DNA from: Achromobacter seleniivolatilans
Lineage (GTDB): Bacteria; Pseudomonadota; Gammaproteobacteria; Burkholderiales; Burkholderiaceae_B
DNA: 64,000 nucleotides
Assembly: GCF_030864005.1 (NCBI RefSeq)
Contig: NZ_CP132976.1
Coordinates: 1,054,001 to 1,118,000 of the forward strand
Reading direction: 5' to 3'
Positions 8,187-16,979 of this stretch are shown piece by piece; position 1 is the first letter of the stretch; every line of letters starts with the position of its first letter. Under the pieces are notes generated by a model. The model ran no database searches, was not told where the DNA came from, and saw only the letters and a list, made by a program, of their open reading frames with translations. The translations under genes were made by a program, and so were the position numbers.

Positions 8187-10118
8187 TCAGTCGCGTAGCG
8201 CGACCTTGACCGGCAGGCGCGCCAGCGCTTCGCGCATGCGGTCCTTAAGCGCCACTGGCACACCGGCGACCGCTTCTACGGCGACATCCGGTTGCGCATC
8301 GGCCAGCACGCGAAAGAGTGTTGCGTCTTCCGCAATGCCAGCGTCTTGCAGGGTGTGCGCCACCACGGCCTGGACCGACACAGCGGTCGCCAGACGGCGC
8401 AAATCGGGTTTGTAGATCTTGCCCACGTTGGTCATGGGCATGCTGTCCAGCACAATCACGCGCTTGGGCCGCGCGGGTCCTTCGTCCACATGGGCGGCGG
8501 CGTAGGCGACGAGTTCGGCCTCGGTGGCTTGGGCGCCTTCTGTCAGCGTGACAAAGGCTACCGGCAACTCGCCTGCATACGCATCGGGCGCGCCGACGGC
8601 GGCGCAGAGCTGCACGGCCGGATGCGTGGCCAGCGCGTCTTCGATGGTCTTGGGGTCAATGTTGTGGCCGCCGCGGATGATCAGATCCTTGGCGCGGCCT
8701 TGCAGGTGGAGCCTGCCGGCGGCGTCCAGAAAACCCACGTCGCCGCTGATCAGCCAGCCGTCTTCGGTGAAGGCGCGCGCGGTGTCCTCGGGGTCTAGAA
8801 AACCAGGGATGACGTTGGGCGCTTTGAACAGCACCATACCTGCCGTGCCGGCAGGCAGGTCGCGCGCCGCCTGGCCCAAGGGGATGTCCAGCCCCACAAT
8901 GCGCACCTGCACATAAGGGAGCGGGAAGCCGACACAGTTCACCGGGAACTCGGCCCCGGGGGGCGAGATGGATGAGATACCCGCCATTTCCGTCATGCCC
9001 AGGCTTTCGTTGACGTGCAGACCGAACAGGCGCTTGAAGCGTGCCGCAAGCTCTGCGGGTAGCGGCGCGGCGCCCGTGCGGCAATAGCGCAGTGATGAAA
9101 TGTCTGCGCCCGCCAGCGGGGTATCCGCGAGTGCCGCCAGAATGGTGGGCACGCCTTGCAACGAAGTCGCCCGATGCTTTTCTACCAGCCGCCAATAGTT
9201 ACGCAGCACGTCGCGGTTGCGCAGCAGCAGGGTGGTCGGGATGACGGTTTCTACACCAGCCGACAATGCCGCCAACGATGCGGGCAGCACACCGGCCACG
9301 TGGAACAAGGGGTAGCCATTGATCACCACGTCGCCCGGGCCGGCGTTTTGCAGCTGCACCGCCGCCCACGCCGAGAAGACCTGATTGGCATGAGTGTGTA
9401 TGGCCAGCTTGGGGGCGCCCGTGGTGCCGCCAGTGTGGAAGTACGCGGCGATGTCATCGGCGCGAATGACGCGCTCGCTGATCAAGCGGTCGTCAGGCTG
9501 GGCGCAGCGGTTGGCGTTGAAGTCCAGCGCGTAGTCGGGCAGGGCGGGGCGGTCCGATAGCGCTTCGTCCAGCGGCGCCACGCGCAACAGAGTGTGCAAG
9601 CTGGACACGCGCTCGCGCAGGCGCAATGCCTTGGACCACGTGCCGCATTCGGCGTCCGAGCCATAGGCGATCAACACCTTGGCGCCTGCCGCTGTCATCA
9701 ACGACGCCAGCTTGTCTTCGGACAACAAGGGGTTCAGCGGTTGCACGATGCCTGCCGCCTCGCCGCCCCACAGGGCCAGGTGATATTCCAGGCAGCCGGG
9801 CAGCAACACGCCCACGGCGTCACCGCGGCGCACGCCCAGGTCGTGCAGCAGATTGGCGGTTTGGTGGATGCCAGCCAGCAGTTCGCGGTAACTCCACCGC
9901 ACCGGCTCGTCATCCGGGTTGGCCGTGCGCAGAAAGGTCAGCGCCGTCTTGTCGCCAAAGGCAGCGGCTGAGTTGCGGAAGATCTCGTACGTGCTCTGCA
10001 CCGTCAGCGTTTCGGCCAGCGGGCGGGCTTGCAGCCGTTGCACGTCGGCTGCGCTGCGCACGGGGTAGGGCGCGGAAAATGGCGGAGATTGGGGCGGGGG
10101 AAAATAGACCGGCGTCAT
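8187..10118 (-). CDS. AMP-dependent acyl-CoA synthetase
   Basis: A 643-residue ANL-superfamily ligase that would activate a carboxylic acid to its CoA thioester via an acyl-adenylate. Motifs in order: the P-loop YFHTGGTTGAPKLAIHTH (near residue 235), NESLGMTEMAG, the hinge aspartate region LISGDVGFLDAAGRLHLQGR and RAKDLIIRGGHNIDP, and the C-terminal catalytic lysine in TNVGKIYKPDLR. A TTG seven codons upstream is in frame, but AAGGA precedes the ATG at 10118. It is 17 bp downstream of the smaller acyl-CoA dehydrogenase gene. In the pim comparison it would correspond to the acyl-CoA ligase step; substrate unproven. Confidence 0.87.
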   Translation of the reverse strand: MTPVYFPPPQSPPFSAPYPVRSAADVQRLQARPLAETLTVQSTYEIFRNSAAAFGDKTALTFLRTANPDDEPVRWSYRELLAGIHQTANLLHDLGVRRGDAVGVLLPGCLEYHLALWGGEAAGIVQPLNPLLSEDKLASLMTAAGAKVLIAYGSDAECGTWSKALRLRERVSSLHTLLRVAPLDEALSDRPALPDYALDFNANRCAQPDDRLISERVIRADDIAAYFHTGGTTGAPKLAIHTHANQVFSAWAAVQLQNAGPGDVVINGYPLFHVAGVLPASLAALSAGVETVIPTTLLLRNRDVLRNYWRLVEKHRATSLQGVPTILAALADTPLAGADISSLRYCRTGAAPLPAELAARFKRLFGLHVNESLGMTEMAGISSISPPGAEFPVNCVGFPLPYVQVRIVGLDIPLGQAARDLPAGTAGMVLFKAPNVIPGFLDPEDTARAFTEDGWLISGDVGFLDAAGRLHLQGRAKDLIIRGGHNIDPKTIEDALATHPAVQLCAAVGAPDAYAGELPVAFVTLTEGAQATEAELVAYAAAHVDEGPARPKRVIVLDSMPMTNVGKIYKPDLRRLATAVSVQAVVAHTLQDAGIAEDATLFRVLADAQPDVAVEAVAGVPVALKDRMREALARLPVKVALRD

Positions 10119-10135
10119 GTCCGTGATCCTTCTGT

Positions 10136-11269
10136 TCAAGCTTGCCCCAGCGCAATATAGCGGCGCAGGTGGTGGTCTTCGTCGCCCAGTTGGTGATCGA
10201 TCATGACCAGGCGCTTGGCGTAATGCGCCAATGGCAATTCCCAGGTCATGCCGATACCGCCGTGCAACTGGATGCTTTCTTCGGCCACCAGCGTGCCAAT
10301 ACGCCCGATGGTGAATTTGGCGGCGGACAGCGCGCGTTCGCGTATGGCGCGGTCAGGATGGTCCACGGCGGCGGCGGCGTTGATGACGGCCGAACGCGCT
10401 TGTTCGATCTCTAGCAGCACATCGGCCATGCGATGTTGCAGCGCTTGAAAGCTGCCGATAGGCGTGCCGAATTGCCGCCGGGTGCGCAGATATTCCAAGG
10501 TGGCGTCGCGGGCGCAGTCCATGGCGCCCACGGCTTCCGCGCACAAGGCCAGAATGCCGCGGCCGGTGGCGCGTTCCAGCAGGGCATAACCCTCGCCCGC
10601 AGGTCCCAACAAGCTTTCTGGGCCGAGTTTGACGTTGCTGAAGGTCAGTTCGGCTGCGCGGCCGCCGTCGATCAGGCCGTAGCCGCGTGCCGACAAGCCG
10701 GGCGAGTCTGCGCTGACCAGGAACAGGCTGATCCCCGCCTCGCTGTCATCCGCGCCCGCCGTGCGCGCCGATACCAGCAACAGGTCTGCGTGTTCGCCAG
10801 CCGATACGACGGCTTTGGCGCCATTGAGCACCCAGCCGTCGGCAGTGCCTTCGGCGCGAGTGCGCACGTGGGCCAGGTCGTAGCCGGATTCGGGTTCGGC
10901 GTAGGCCAGCGCGGCGGTGATGGCGCCCGCGATCAGCCCGTCCAGCGCTTCGCGTTGGGCCGGTGTGCCAGCGGCGGCTATTGCGCTGCCGACCATCAAG
11001 GCGTCCAAAAAGGGTTCGACGACCAGACCACGGCCCAGCGCTTCAAAGACGATCGAAATATCAAATCCTGCGCCGCCCAGGCCCCCATCCGCTTCCGCAA
11101 ACAGCGCGCCGATGGCGCCGAGTTCTGCGTACCGGCGCCAGAAATCCACGCTGTAGCCTTGTGGCGACTGCGCGTGGCGCTCGCGGGTGGCAAAGCCGTA
11201 TTGTTCGCTGACAAAGCGGCGCAGCATGTCGGACAGCATGCGCCGGTCTTCGGTGTGTTCAAAGTTCAT
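10136..11269 (-). CDS. Acyl-CoA dehydrogenase, small-subunit type (PimD-like)
   Basis: A 377-residue FAD flavoprotein of the acyl-CoA dehydrogenase fold (N-terminal helical domain from MNFEHTEDRRML, middle beta domain with AYAEPESGYDLAHV, C-terminal helical domain with SIQLHGGIGMTWELPLAHYA). The usual GxSNEIxxxI segment carrying the catalytic glutamate is absent; the chain ends in HHLRRYIALGQA. This is seen in heteromeric dehydrogenases in which the partner subunit supplies the base. The larger dehydrogenase is encoded 9 bp upstream, so the two probably form a complex like pimeloyl-CoA dehydrogenase PimC/PimD. Confidence 0.82.
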   Translation of the reverse strand: MNFEHTEDRRMLSDMLRRFVSEQYGFATRERHAQSPQGYSVDFWRRYAELGAIGALFAEADGGLGGAGFDISIVFEALGRGLVVEPFLDALMVGSAIAAAGTPAQREALDGLIAGAITAALAYAEPESGYDLAHVRTRAEGTADGWVLNGAKAVVSAGEHADLLLVSARTAGADDSEAGISLFLVSADSPGLSARGYGLIDGGRAAELTFSNVKLGPESLLGPAGEGYALLERATGRGILALCAEAVGAMDCARDATLEYLRTRRQFGTPIGSFQALQHRMADVLLEIEQARSAVINAAAAVDHPDRAIRERALSAAKFTIGRIGTLVAEESIQLHGGIGMTWELPLAHYAKRLVMIDHQLGDEDHHLRRYIALGQA

Positions 11270-11278
11270 GGCCGGCCC

Positions 11279-12475
11279 TCACAGTCCCAGGATCATCTTC
11301 GAGATGATGTTCTTCTGAATTTCGTTGGAGCCGCCAAAGATCGACAGCTTGCGGTTGTTGAAGTACTGCGCCGCCGCGCTTTCAGCGCCTTCCGGGCCGA
11401 TGGGCGGAGCGTCGTAACCGTCGTGCAGGGCTTCTGGCACGAAAGGCCGCGCGTAGGGCCCCATGGCGCGGCGGTTCAAAGCGGTGATTTCCTGACGGAT
11501 CTGCGTGCCGCGAATTTTCAGCATTGAGCTTTCGGCGCCCGGCGCGCCGCCACCGGCCACGGCGGCGACCACGCGCAGATTGGTGGTGCGCATATTGGCC
11601 AGTTCGATTTCAACGCGCGCCAGCCGTGCCGCGAAATCGGGGTCTTCGGTGAGCGGGCGGCCATTCTTTTTTTGGCGTGACGCCACGGTCTTCAAGCGCG
11701 CAAGCGCAGCCGTGGATTGGCCCACGCCCGCGATGTTGGTGCGCTCGTAGGTCAGCAGATATTTGGCGCAGGTCCAGCCGCGGTTTTCTTCGCCCACCAG
11801 GTTTGCCACCGGCACGCGCACATCCGAGAAGAACACTTCATTGACTTCGTGTTCGCCATCCAGCGTGATGATGGGGCGCACTTCGATGCCGGGGCTGTTC
11901 ATGTCGATCAGCAGGAAGCTGATGCCTTCCTGGCGCCTGCCTTCCTGCGAGGTCCGCACCAGGCAGAAGATCATGTTGGCGTACTGGCCCAGCGTGGTCC
12001 AGGTCTTCTGGCCGTTGACGATGTAGCTGTCGCCATCGCGCACGGCCGTGGTTTTGACCGCAGCCAGATCGGAACCCGCGCCCGGTTCGGAATACCCCTG
12101 GCACCACCAGTCCGATCCGTCCAGAATGCGCGGCAACCAATGACGGCGCTGCGCTTCGTTGCCGTATTTGATCAGCACCGGGCCCAGCATGCTCAGGCCA
12201 AATGGCACGATACGCGGGGCGGCGGCCAGCGCGCATTCATTGTCAAAAATGAACTTCTGCGTGGCGCTCCAGCCTGTGCCGCCGTATTCCTCGGGCCAGT
12301 GGCTGGCCAGCCAGCCTTGCTGATTAAGAATGGCGTGCCACTCGGTCATGTCGGCGCGGGTCAGCAGCTTGCCTTGAATGACCTTGGCGGACAGGCGCTC
12401 GGGCAGCTTGGCCGCCAGAAAGGCGCGTACGTCGTCGCGAAAGGCGTTTTCTTCAGGGGTGAATTCCAGGTCCAT
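11279..12475 (-). CDS. Acyl-CoA dehydrogenase, large-subunit type (PimC-like)
   Basis: A 398-residue acyl-CoA dehydrogenase starting MDLEFTPEENAFRDDVRAFL. Visible features are the flavin/substrate segment QGYSEPGAGSDLAAVKT, GQKTWTTLGQYANMIFCLVR in the beta domain, and the C-terminal GGSNEIQKNIISKMILGL that carries the canonical glutamate region. It oxidises an acyl-CoA to the 2-enoyl-CoA with electrons passed to ETF. It lies 8 bp downstream of the thiolase and 9 bp upstream of the second dehydrogenase, which argues for a co-translated heteromer. Confidence 0.85.
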   Translation of the reverse strand: MDLEFTPEENAFRDDVRAFLAAKLPERLSAKVIQGKLLTRADMTEWHAILNQQGWLASHWPEEYGGTGWSATQKFIFDNECALAAAPRIVPFGLSMLGPVLIKYGNEAQRRHWLPRILDGSDWWCQGYSEPGAGSDLAAVKTTAVRDGDSYIVNGQKTWTTLGQYANMIFCLVRTSQEGRRQEGISFLLIDMNSPGIEVRPIITLDGEHEVNEVFFSDVRVPVANLVGEENRGWTCAKYLLTYERTNIAGVGQSTAALARLKTVASRQKKNGRPLTEDPDFAARLARVEIELANMRTTNLRVVAAVAGGGAPGAESSMLKIRGTQIRQEITALNRRAMGPYARPFVPEALHDGYDAPPIGPEGAESAAAQYFNNRKLSIFGGSNEIQKNIISKMILGL

Positions 12476-12483
12476 GTCGGTCC

Positions 12484-13665
12484 TTAGTAAATTTCAAACA
12501 GGCCGGCAGCGCCCATTCCGCCGCCCACGCACATCGTGACCACGGCATAGCGGGCGCCACGGCGGCGGCCTTCGATCAGTACATGCCCAGCCAGGCGCGC
12601 GCCCGTGACGCCAAACGGATGGCCCAGCGCAATAGCGCCGCCGTCCACGTTCAGGCGGTCCATAGGGATGCCCAGTTTTTCCTGGCAATACAGGGCTTGC
12701 GAAGCAAAGGCCTCGTTGAGTTCCCACAGGTCAATGTCTTGCACTTTCAAGCCGTGGCGCGCCAAGAGCTTGGGCACGGCATAGACGGGGCCAATGCCCA
12801 TCTCATCGGGTTCGCACCCGGCAATCGCCAGGCCGCGGAATGCGCCCAGCGGACGGATACCGGCGCGCTGGGCTTCGGACGCTTCCATCAACACGCAAGC
12901 TGCGGCGCCGTCGGACAGTTGCGACGCATTGCCGGCCGTCACGAATTGCCCTGGGCCACGCACGGGCGCCAGTCCGGCCAGCGCTTCATAGGTGGTGCCA
13001 GGGCGGTTGCAGGTGTCTTTGTCGACCGTGACTTCGCGTTCAGTGACGGCGCCTGTGGCGCGGTCCGTGACGGACATGGTGGTGGTGACGGCAATGATCT
13101 CTTCACGGTAGCGGCCGGCGGCTTGAGCGGCCTCGGTGCGTGCCTGGCTTTGCGCAGCAAAACGGTCCTGGGCTTCGCGGCTGATGCCGTAGCGGGCGGC
13201 CACGATATCGGCGGTCTCGATCATGGGCAGGTACAGCTCGGGCTTGTTGGCCAGAATCCAGGGGTCCATGCCGCTGACGCCGTCGTCGCGGGTTCGAATT
13301 TGCGACACCAACTCAACGCCGCCTGCGATCACGGCGGGCGCGCCGTCCATCACGATTCGGCTGGCGGCCGACGCAATGGCTTGCAGGCCGGATGCGCAGT
13401 AGCGGTTGACGGTTGCGCCGCCCACGCTGACAGGCAGGCCAGCGCGGATGACGGCCTGGCGACCAATGTTGCGGCCCGTGGCGCCCTCGGGATAACCGCA
13501 GCCGATAAAGGCGTCTTCGATCAGCGCCGGGTCTAGCCCGGCGCGGTCGACAGCGGCGCGCACGGCGTGGGCGGCCAGCGTCGGCCCGGCGATCAGGTTG
13601 AACTCGCCGCGTCCGGCTTTGGTGATGGGGGTGCGGGCGGTGGAAACAATTACGGCTTCACGCAT
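12484..13665 (-). CDS. Acetyl-CoA acyltransferase (thiolase)
   Basis: A 393-residue thiolase for the final, chain-shortening step of beta-oxidation. Catalytic residues are visible: nucleophilic C90 in [12 protein letters not shown]349 in [12 protein letters not shown] and C379 in [11 protein letters not shown]. The length is standard for degradative thiolases. It is 28 bp downstream of the FadB-type gene and 8 bp upstream of the large acyl-CoA dehydrogenase, in the middle of the catabolic operon (PimB-like position). Confidence 0.9.
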   Translation of the reverse strand: MREAVIVSTARTPITKAGRGEFNLIAGPTLAAHAVRAAVDRAGLDPALIEDAFIGCGYPEGATGRNIGRQAVIRAGLPVSVGGATVNRYCASGLQAIASAASRIVMDGAPAVIAGGVELVSQIRTRDDGVSGMDPWILANKPELYLPMIETADIVAARYGISREAQDRFAAQSQARTEAAQAAGRYREEIIAVTTTMSVTDRATGAVTEREVTVDKDTCNRPGTTYEALAGLAPVRGPGQFVTAGNASQLSDGAAACVLMEASEAQRAGIRPLGAFRGLAIAGCEPDEMGIGPVYAVPKLLARHGLKVQDIDLWELNEAFASQALYCQEKLGIPMDRLNVDGGAIALGHPFGVTGARLAGHVLIEGRRRGARYAVVTMCVGGGMGAAGLFEIY

Positions 13666-13693
13666 GATGGATTCCTGTCAAAGAGGGGGCGGA

Positions 13694-15814
13694 TCAGGCC
13701 GCGTTCAGGCTGGCGAAATTGCGGCCGGATTCAACCAGTTGCACCAGCAGCGGCGATGGTTTCCAGAACGCCGGGTCTTCTTTGGCGCAGGCGCGGATAT
13801 CGGCCAGTACGCTGCCCAGGCCGACGCTGTCGGCGTAGTGCATCGGCCCGCCGTGATAGCGCGGAAAGCCGTAGCCGGACAGGAACACAACGTCCACATC
13901 AGATGGCCGCAACGCAATGCCTTGATGCAGCACATTGGCGGCTTCGTTGATCATCGCGGCCAGATAGCGGCGTTGAATGTCTTCCTGCGTGAATGCGCGC
14001 GGTGTGACGCGCGCACGGGTGCGCTCGTCGTCAATGATGGCCAGCACTTCCGGGTCTTGGGTCCCAAGCCGCGCTCCATCGGGGTACAGATAAAAACCAC
14101 GGCCGGTCTTTTGTCCAAACCATCCGCGCTCGCACAAGCAGTCGGGAATCTGCACATAGCGCACGGCGGGGTCGCGGGTGGCGGCGCGGCGCTTGCGCGT
14201 GGCCCAGCCGATATCCCCGCCAGCCAGGTCCGCCATTTGGTACGGCCCCATGGGGTAGCCGAAGCCGCGCACGGCCGCGTCGATGTCATAGGGCGATGCG
14301 CCGTCTTCCATCATCATGTCGGCCGCCTGCCGGTGCACGGCCAGGATGCGATTGCCGATGAATCCGTCGCATACCCCGGCGCGTACGGCAGTCTTGCGCA
14401 GCCGGCGCGCCAGTTCGAAACCTGTTGCCACCGTGTCAGGCGCGGTGTGCGCGCCCACCACCACTTCCAGCAGCTTCATGATGTTGGCGGGCGAGAAAAA
14501 GTGCAGGCCCAATACATCCGCAGGCCCGCGCGTGGCGGTGGCGATGCGGTCCACATCCAGGTAAGACGTGTTGGTGGCCAGCACCGCGCCGGGCTTGGCG
14601 ACCCGGTCCAGCTGCGCAAACACGCCCAGTTTCACGTCCATGTCCTCAAACACGGCTTCGATGATCAGGTCGGCATTGTCCAGCGCGTCGTAGCTGGTGG
14701 CGCCGGTAAAGCGCGCCAGACGCGCATCGCGTTCGTCAGCGCTGATCCGGCCTTTCTTGACCAGCAGGTCATAGACCTGCGTGATACGGGCGCGTCCGCG
14801 TTCCAGCGCGGCGTCGTCTTGTTCAACCATCACCACAGGCAGCCCGGCGTCCAGCACCGACACGGCGATGCCCGCGCCCATGGTGCCGCCGCCAACCACG
14901 CCCACGCTGTCCAGCCGGCGGGCTTTGCCTTCTTTCAGTTCGGGAATTTTGGTGGTCTCGCGTTCTGCGAAAAAAGCATGTACCAGCCCGGCCCGTTGGG
15001 GGCTGTCCAGACATTGCAGAAACAGGGCGCGCTCGGTGCGCAGCCCCTCATCAAAGGGTTGTTCGATGGCGGCACGCACTGCCTCGACAATCTTGGCGGG
15101 CGAGTACAGGCCGCGCAAGGTTTTGGCGACGTGTTCGCCAGCGGCGGCGGCCTCGGCCAAGGCGGCGGCGCGGTCGGCCAGCGCCGCGGTCGCATCCCGG
15201 CTGCGGCGAGGGGCCGCGCCTTGCGCCAATAACTGCCGGGTATAGGTCAGGCCAGCGCTCAAGGCGTCGCTTCCTTCGCCGATGGTGTCCACCAGGCCCG
15301 CTTTCAGCGCGGCGTCGGCGGACAGGTGCTTGCCCGACAACATCAAATCCAGCGCGGCTGCCGCGCCGATCAGACGCGGCGTGCGTTGTGTGCCGCCCGC
15401 GCCGGGCAGCAGGCCCAGATTGACTTCGGGCAGCCCCAGCTTGGCGCTGGCCAGCGCGATGCGATAGTGCGCGGCCAGGGCAATTTCCAGTCCACCGCCC
15501 AGGGCCGCGCCGTGCAGCACGGCCACCACAGGCTTCTGGCTGGCTTCAATCTGGTTGCAGACGTCGGGCAGGATCGGCGCCTTGGGCGGTTTGCCGAATT
15601 CGCGGATATCCGCGCCTGCGATGAAATTCTTGCCGGCGCCCACCAGCAGAATGGCGCGCACGAGTGGATCGGACTGCGCGGCATCAACAGCGGCGGACAG
15701 ATCGCGGCGCACGTCGGCGCTCAGTGCATTGACGGGAGGGTGGTCGATGGTGATGACCAGAATATCTTCGTCGCGGCGCGCGTGGGCAGCGCCGGCGTTG
15801 GTGTGGTCCGTCAT
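13694..15814 (-). CDS. Bifunctional enoyl-CoA hydratase / 3-hydroxyacyl-CoA dehydrogenase (FadB/PimF type)
   Basis: A 706-residue monofunctional-chain fusion. An N-terminal crotonase domain (about 1-190) has the oxyanion loop GADIREFG and both catalytic glutamates in GGGLEIALA and GLPEVNLGLLPGAGGTQR. The NAD-binding 3-hydroxyacyl-CoA dehydrogenase domain (about 295-480) starts VGVVGGGTMGAGIAV and contains the catalytic GLHFFSPANIMKLLEVV. The C-terminal dehydrogenase domains follow (GFIGNRILA, GYGFPRYHGGPM). It is the first gene of the catabolic operon, divergent from a LysR regulator across 167 bp. Confidence 0.9.
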   Translation of the reverse strand: MTDHTNAGAAHARRDEDILVITIDHPPVNALSADVRRDLSAAVDAAQSDPLVRAILLVGAGKNFIAGADIREFGKPPKAPILPDVCNQIEASQKPVVAVLHGAALGGGLEIALAAHYRIALASAKLGLPEVNLGLLPGAGGTQRTPRLIGAAAALDLMLSGKHLSADAALKAGLVDTIGEGSDALSAGLTYTRQLLAQGAAPRRSRDATAALADRAAALAEAAAAGEHVAKTLRGLYSPAKIVEAVRAAIEQPFDEGLRTERALFLQCLDSPQRAGLVHAFFAERETTKIPELKEGKARRLDSVGVVGGGTMGAGIAVSVLDAGLPVVMVEQDDAALERGRARITQVYDLLVKKGRISADERDARLARFTGATSYDALDNADLIIEAVFEDMDVKLGVFAQLDRVAKPGAVLATNTSYLDVDRIATATRGPADVLGLHFFSPANIMKLLEVVVGAHTAPDTVATGFELARRLRKTAVRAGVCDGFIGNRILAVHRQAADMMMEDGASPYDIDAAVRGFGYPMGPYQMADLAGGDIGWATRKRRAATRDPAVRYVQIPDCLCERGWFGQKTGRGFYLYPDGARLGTQDPEVLAIIDDERTRARVTPRAFTQEDIQRRYLAAMINEAANVLHQGIALRPSDVDVVFLSGYGFPRYHGGPMHYADSVGLGSVLADIRACAKEDPAFWKPSPLLVQLVESGRNFASLNAA

Positions 15815-15912
15815 GGAACGTTGTCTCCGGTTGGGCGTCCGCGTGGGCGGCGCCTGGCAAGCCAGGAACGGCTCGTCTGCTTATTGCTTTATTCTTTCCT
15901 AGTAAAGATGTC

Positions 15913-15967
15913 TTGACAATGGCATCAGGAATTGACATTGCGGTAAATAAAATTTGACAATGCCGTC
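15913..15967. promoter_or_regulatory. Three TTGACAAT-type direct repeats in the beta-oxidation divergent promoter
   Basis: TTGACAATGGC (15913), TTGACATTGCG (15932) and TTGACAATGCC (15954) lie in the same orientation, with starts 19 and 22 bp apart. CAATG (15917) and CATTG (15936) also form a dyad. The segment is the core of the region between the fadB-type gene and the LysR gene at 15982. Candidate binding sites for that regulator; some copies may also act as -35 elements. Confidence 0.45.
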
Positions 15968-15981
15968 GGAGGAGAGCCGAT

Positions 15982-16911
15982 ATGGATACCAAGTCCCTGA
16001 CGATGCTGGTCGAGATCCTGGACGCAGGCAATTTGAGCGAGGCCGCGCGGCGGCTGAAGATGACGCGCGCCAACGTCAGCTACCACCTGAGTCAGCTGGA
16101 ACGTTCGGTGGGCATGCAACTGGTGCGCCGCACGACCCGCCATGTTGAACCCACGGAGATCGGGCTGAAGCTGTATCAACATGGGCGCAGCATTCAGGAC
16201 GAGCTGGTGGCCGCCCGGGAGTCGGTCGACTCCCTGGGCAAAACGCCGCAGGGCAAGGTGCGGTTGAGCGTGCCAAGCGGCTACGGGCAGTTCGTGATGA
16301 CGCCGTGGCTGCTGGAATTCAAGCAGGCCTACCCGGATATCGTGCTGGATGTGCTGTTTGAGAACAGCGTGGACGATCTGCTGCGCGATGAAGTGGATAT
16401 CGCGGTGCGCATCATGTCCGACCCGCCGCAGAATCTGGTGGCGCGCGAGTTGGGCCAGGTGGGTTATGTAGCATGCGCATCAAGAGACTACGCCGAGCGC
16501 CGGGGTTTGCCCTTGCGTCCCGAAGACCTGACCCAAACACCGGTCATCAGCGCCGCCGTGATTGGCCGGCCGCTGCGGCTGTCCGCTTATTACGGGGGGC
16601 AGCCGCGCCAGCATGTGGTCTTGCAACCCACCGTCATCTCGCGCAATTATGCGTTCCTGCGCGATGCGATCCGCGCCGGGCTGGGCGTGGGGGTGGTGCC
16701 CGACTATGTCGTGCATGACGACATTGCGCGCGGCGAGCTGCTGCCGGCGCTGACCGAGTGGCGCTTGAGCATCTTCGGTCGCGGCATGTACATGCTGTAT
16801 ATGCCCAATAGGCATCATCCCAGAGCGATATCAATGCTGATCGAGTTCATTCTGGAACGCGCCCAGCGTCAGCACGATGGCCAGGCTGGACTGCTGGCTG
16901 TGGGCGGTTAA
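15982..16911 (+). CDS. LysR-family transcriptional regulator
   Basis: A 309-residue LysR protein. The helix-turn-helix covers about residues 2-60 (LTMLVEILDAGNLSEAARRL, TRANVSYHLSQLERSVGMQL), with a CrgA/DmlR-type effector domain after residue 90 (GKVRLSVPSGYGQFVMTPWL). GGAGGAGA lies upstream of the ATG. It is divergent from the five-gene beta-oxidation operon and is its most likely regulator, presumably responding to a CoA thioester or the free acid. Confidence 0.88.
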   Translation: MDTKSLTMLVEILDAGNLSEAARRLKMTRANVSYHLSQLERSVGMQLVRRTTRHVEPTEIGLKLYQHGRSIQDELVAARESVDSLGKTPQGKVRLSVPSGYGQFVMTPWLLEFKQAYPDIVLDVLFENSVDDLLRDEVDIAVRIMSDPPQNLVARELGQVGYVACASRDYAERRGLPLRPEDLTQTPVISAAVIGRPLRLSAYYGGQPRQHVVLQPTVISRNYAFLRDAIRAGLGVGVVPDYVVHDDIARGELLPALTEWRLSIFGRGMYMLYMPNRHHPRAISMLIEFILERAQRQHDGQAGLLAVGG

Positions 16912-16979
16912 AGGGCATCTGAACATTCAGGCACGACACTTGCTGACCGCATTCAAAAATTGAATGTCTGGGGGGCAGC

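Noticed and set aside
13598..15232. 544-codon plus-strand open frame opposite the FadB-type gene
   Set aside because: It is an antisense shadow produced by high-GC codon bias; the minus-strand frame has complete, recognisable enzyme domains and the plus frame has none.
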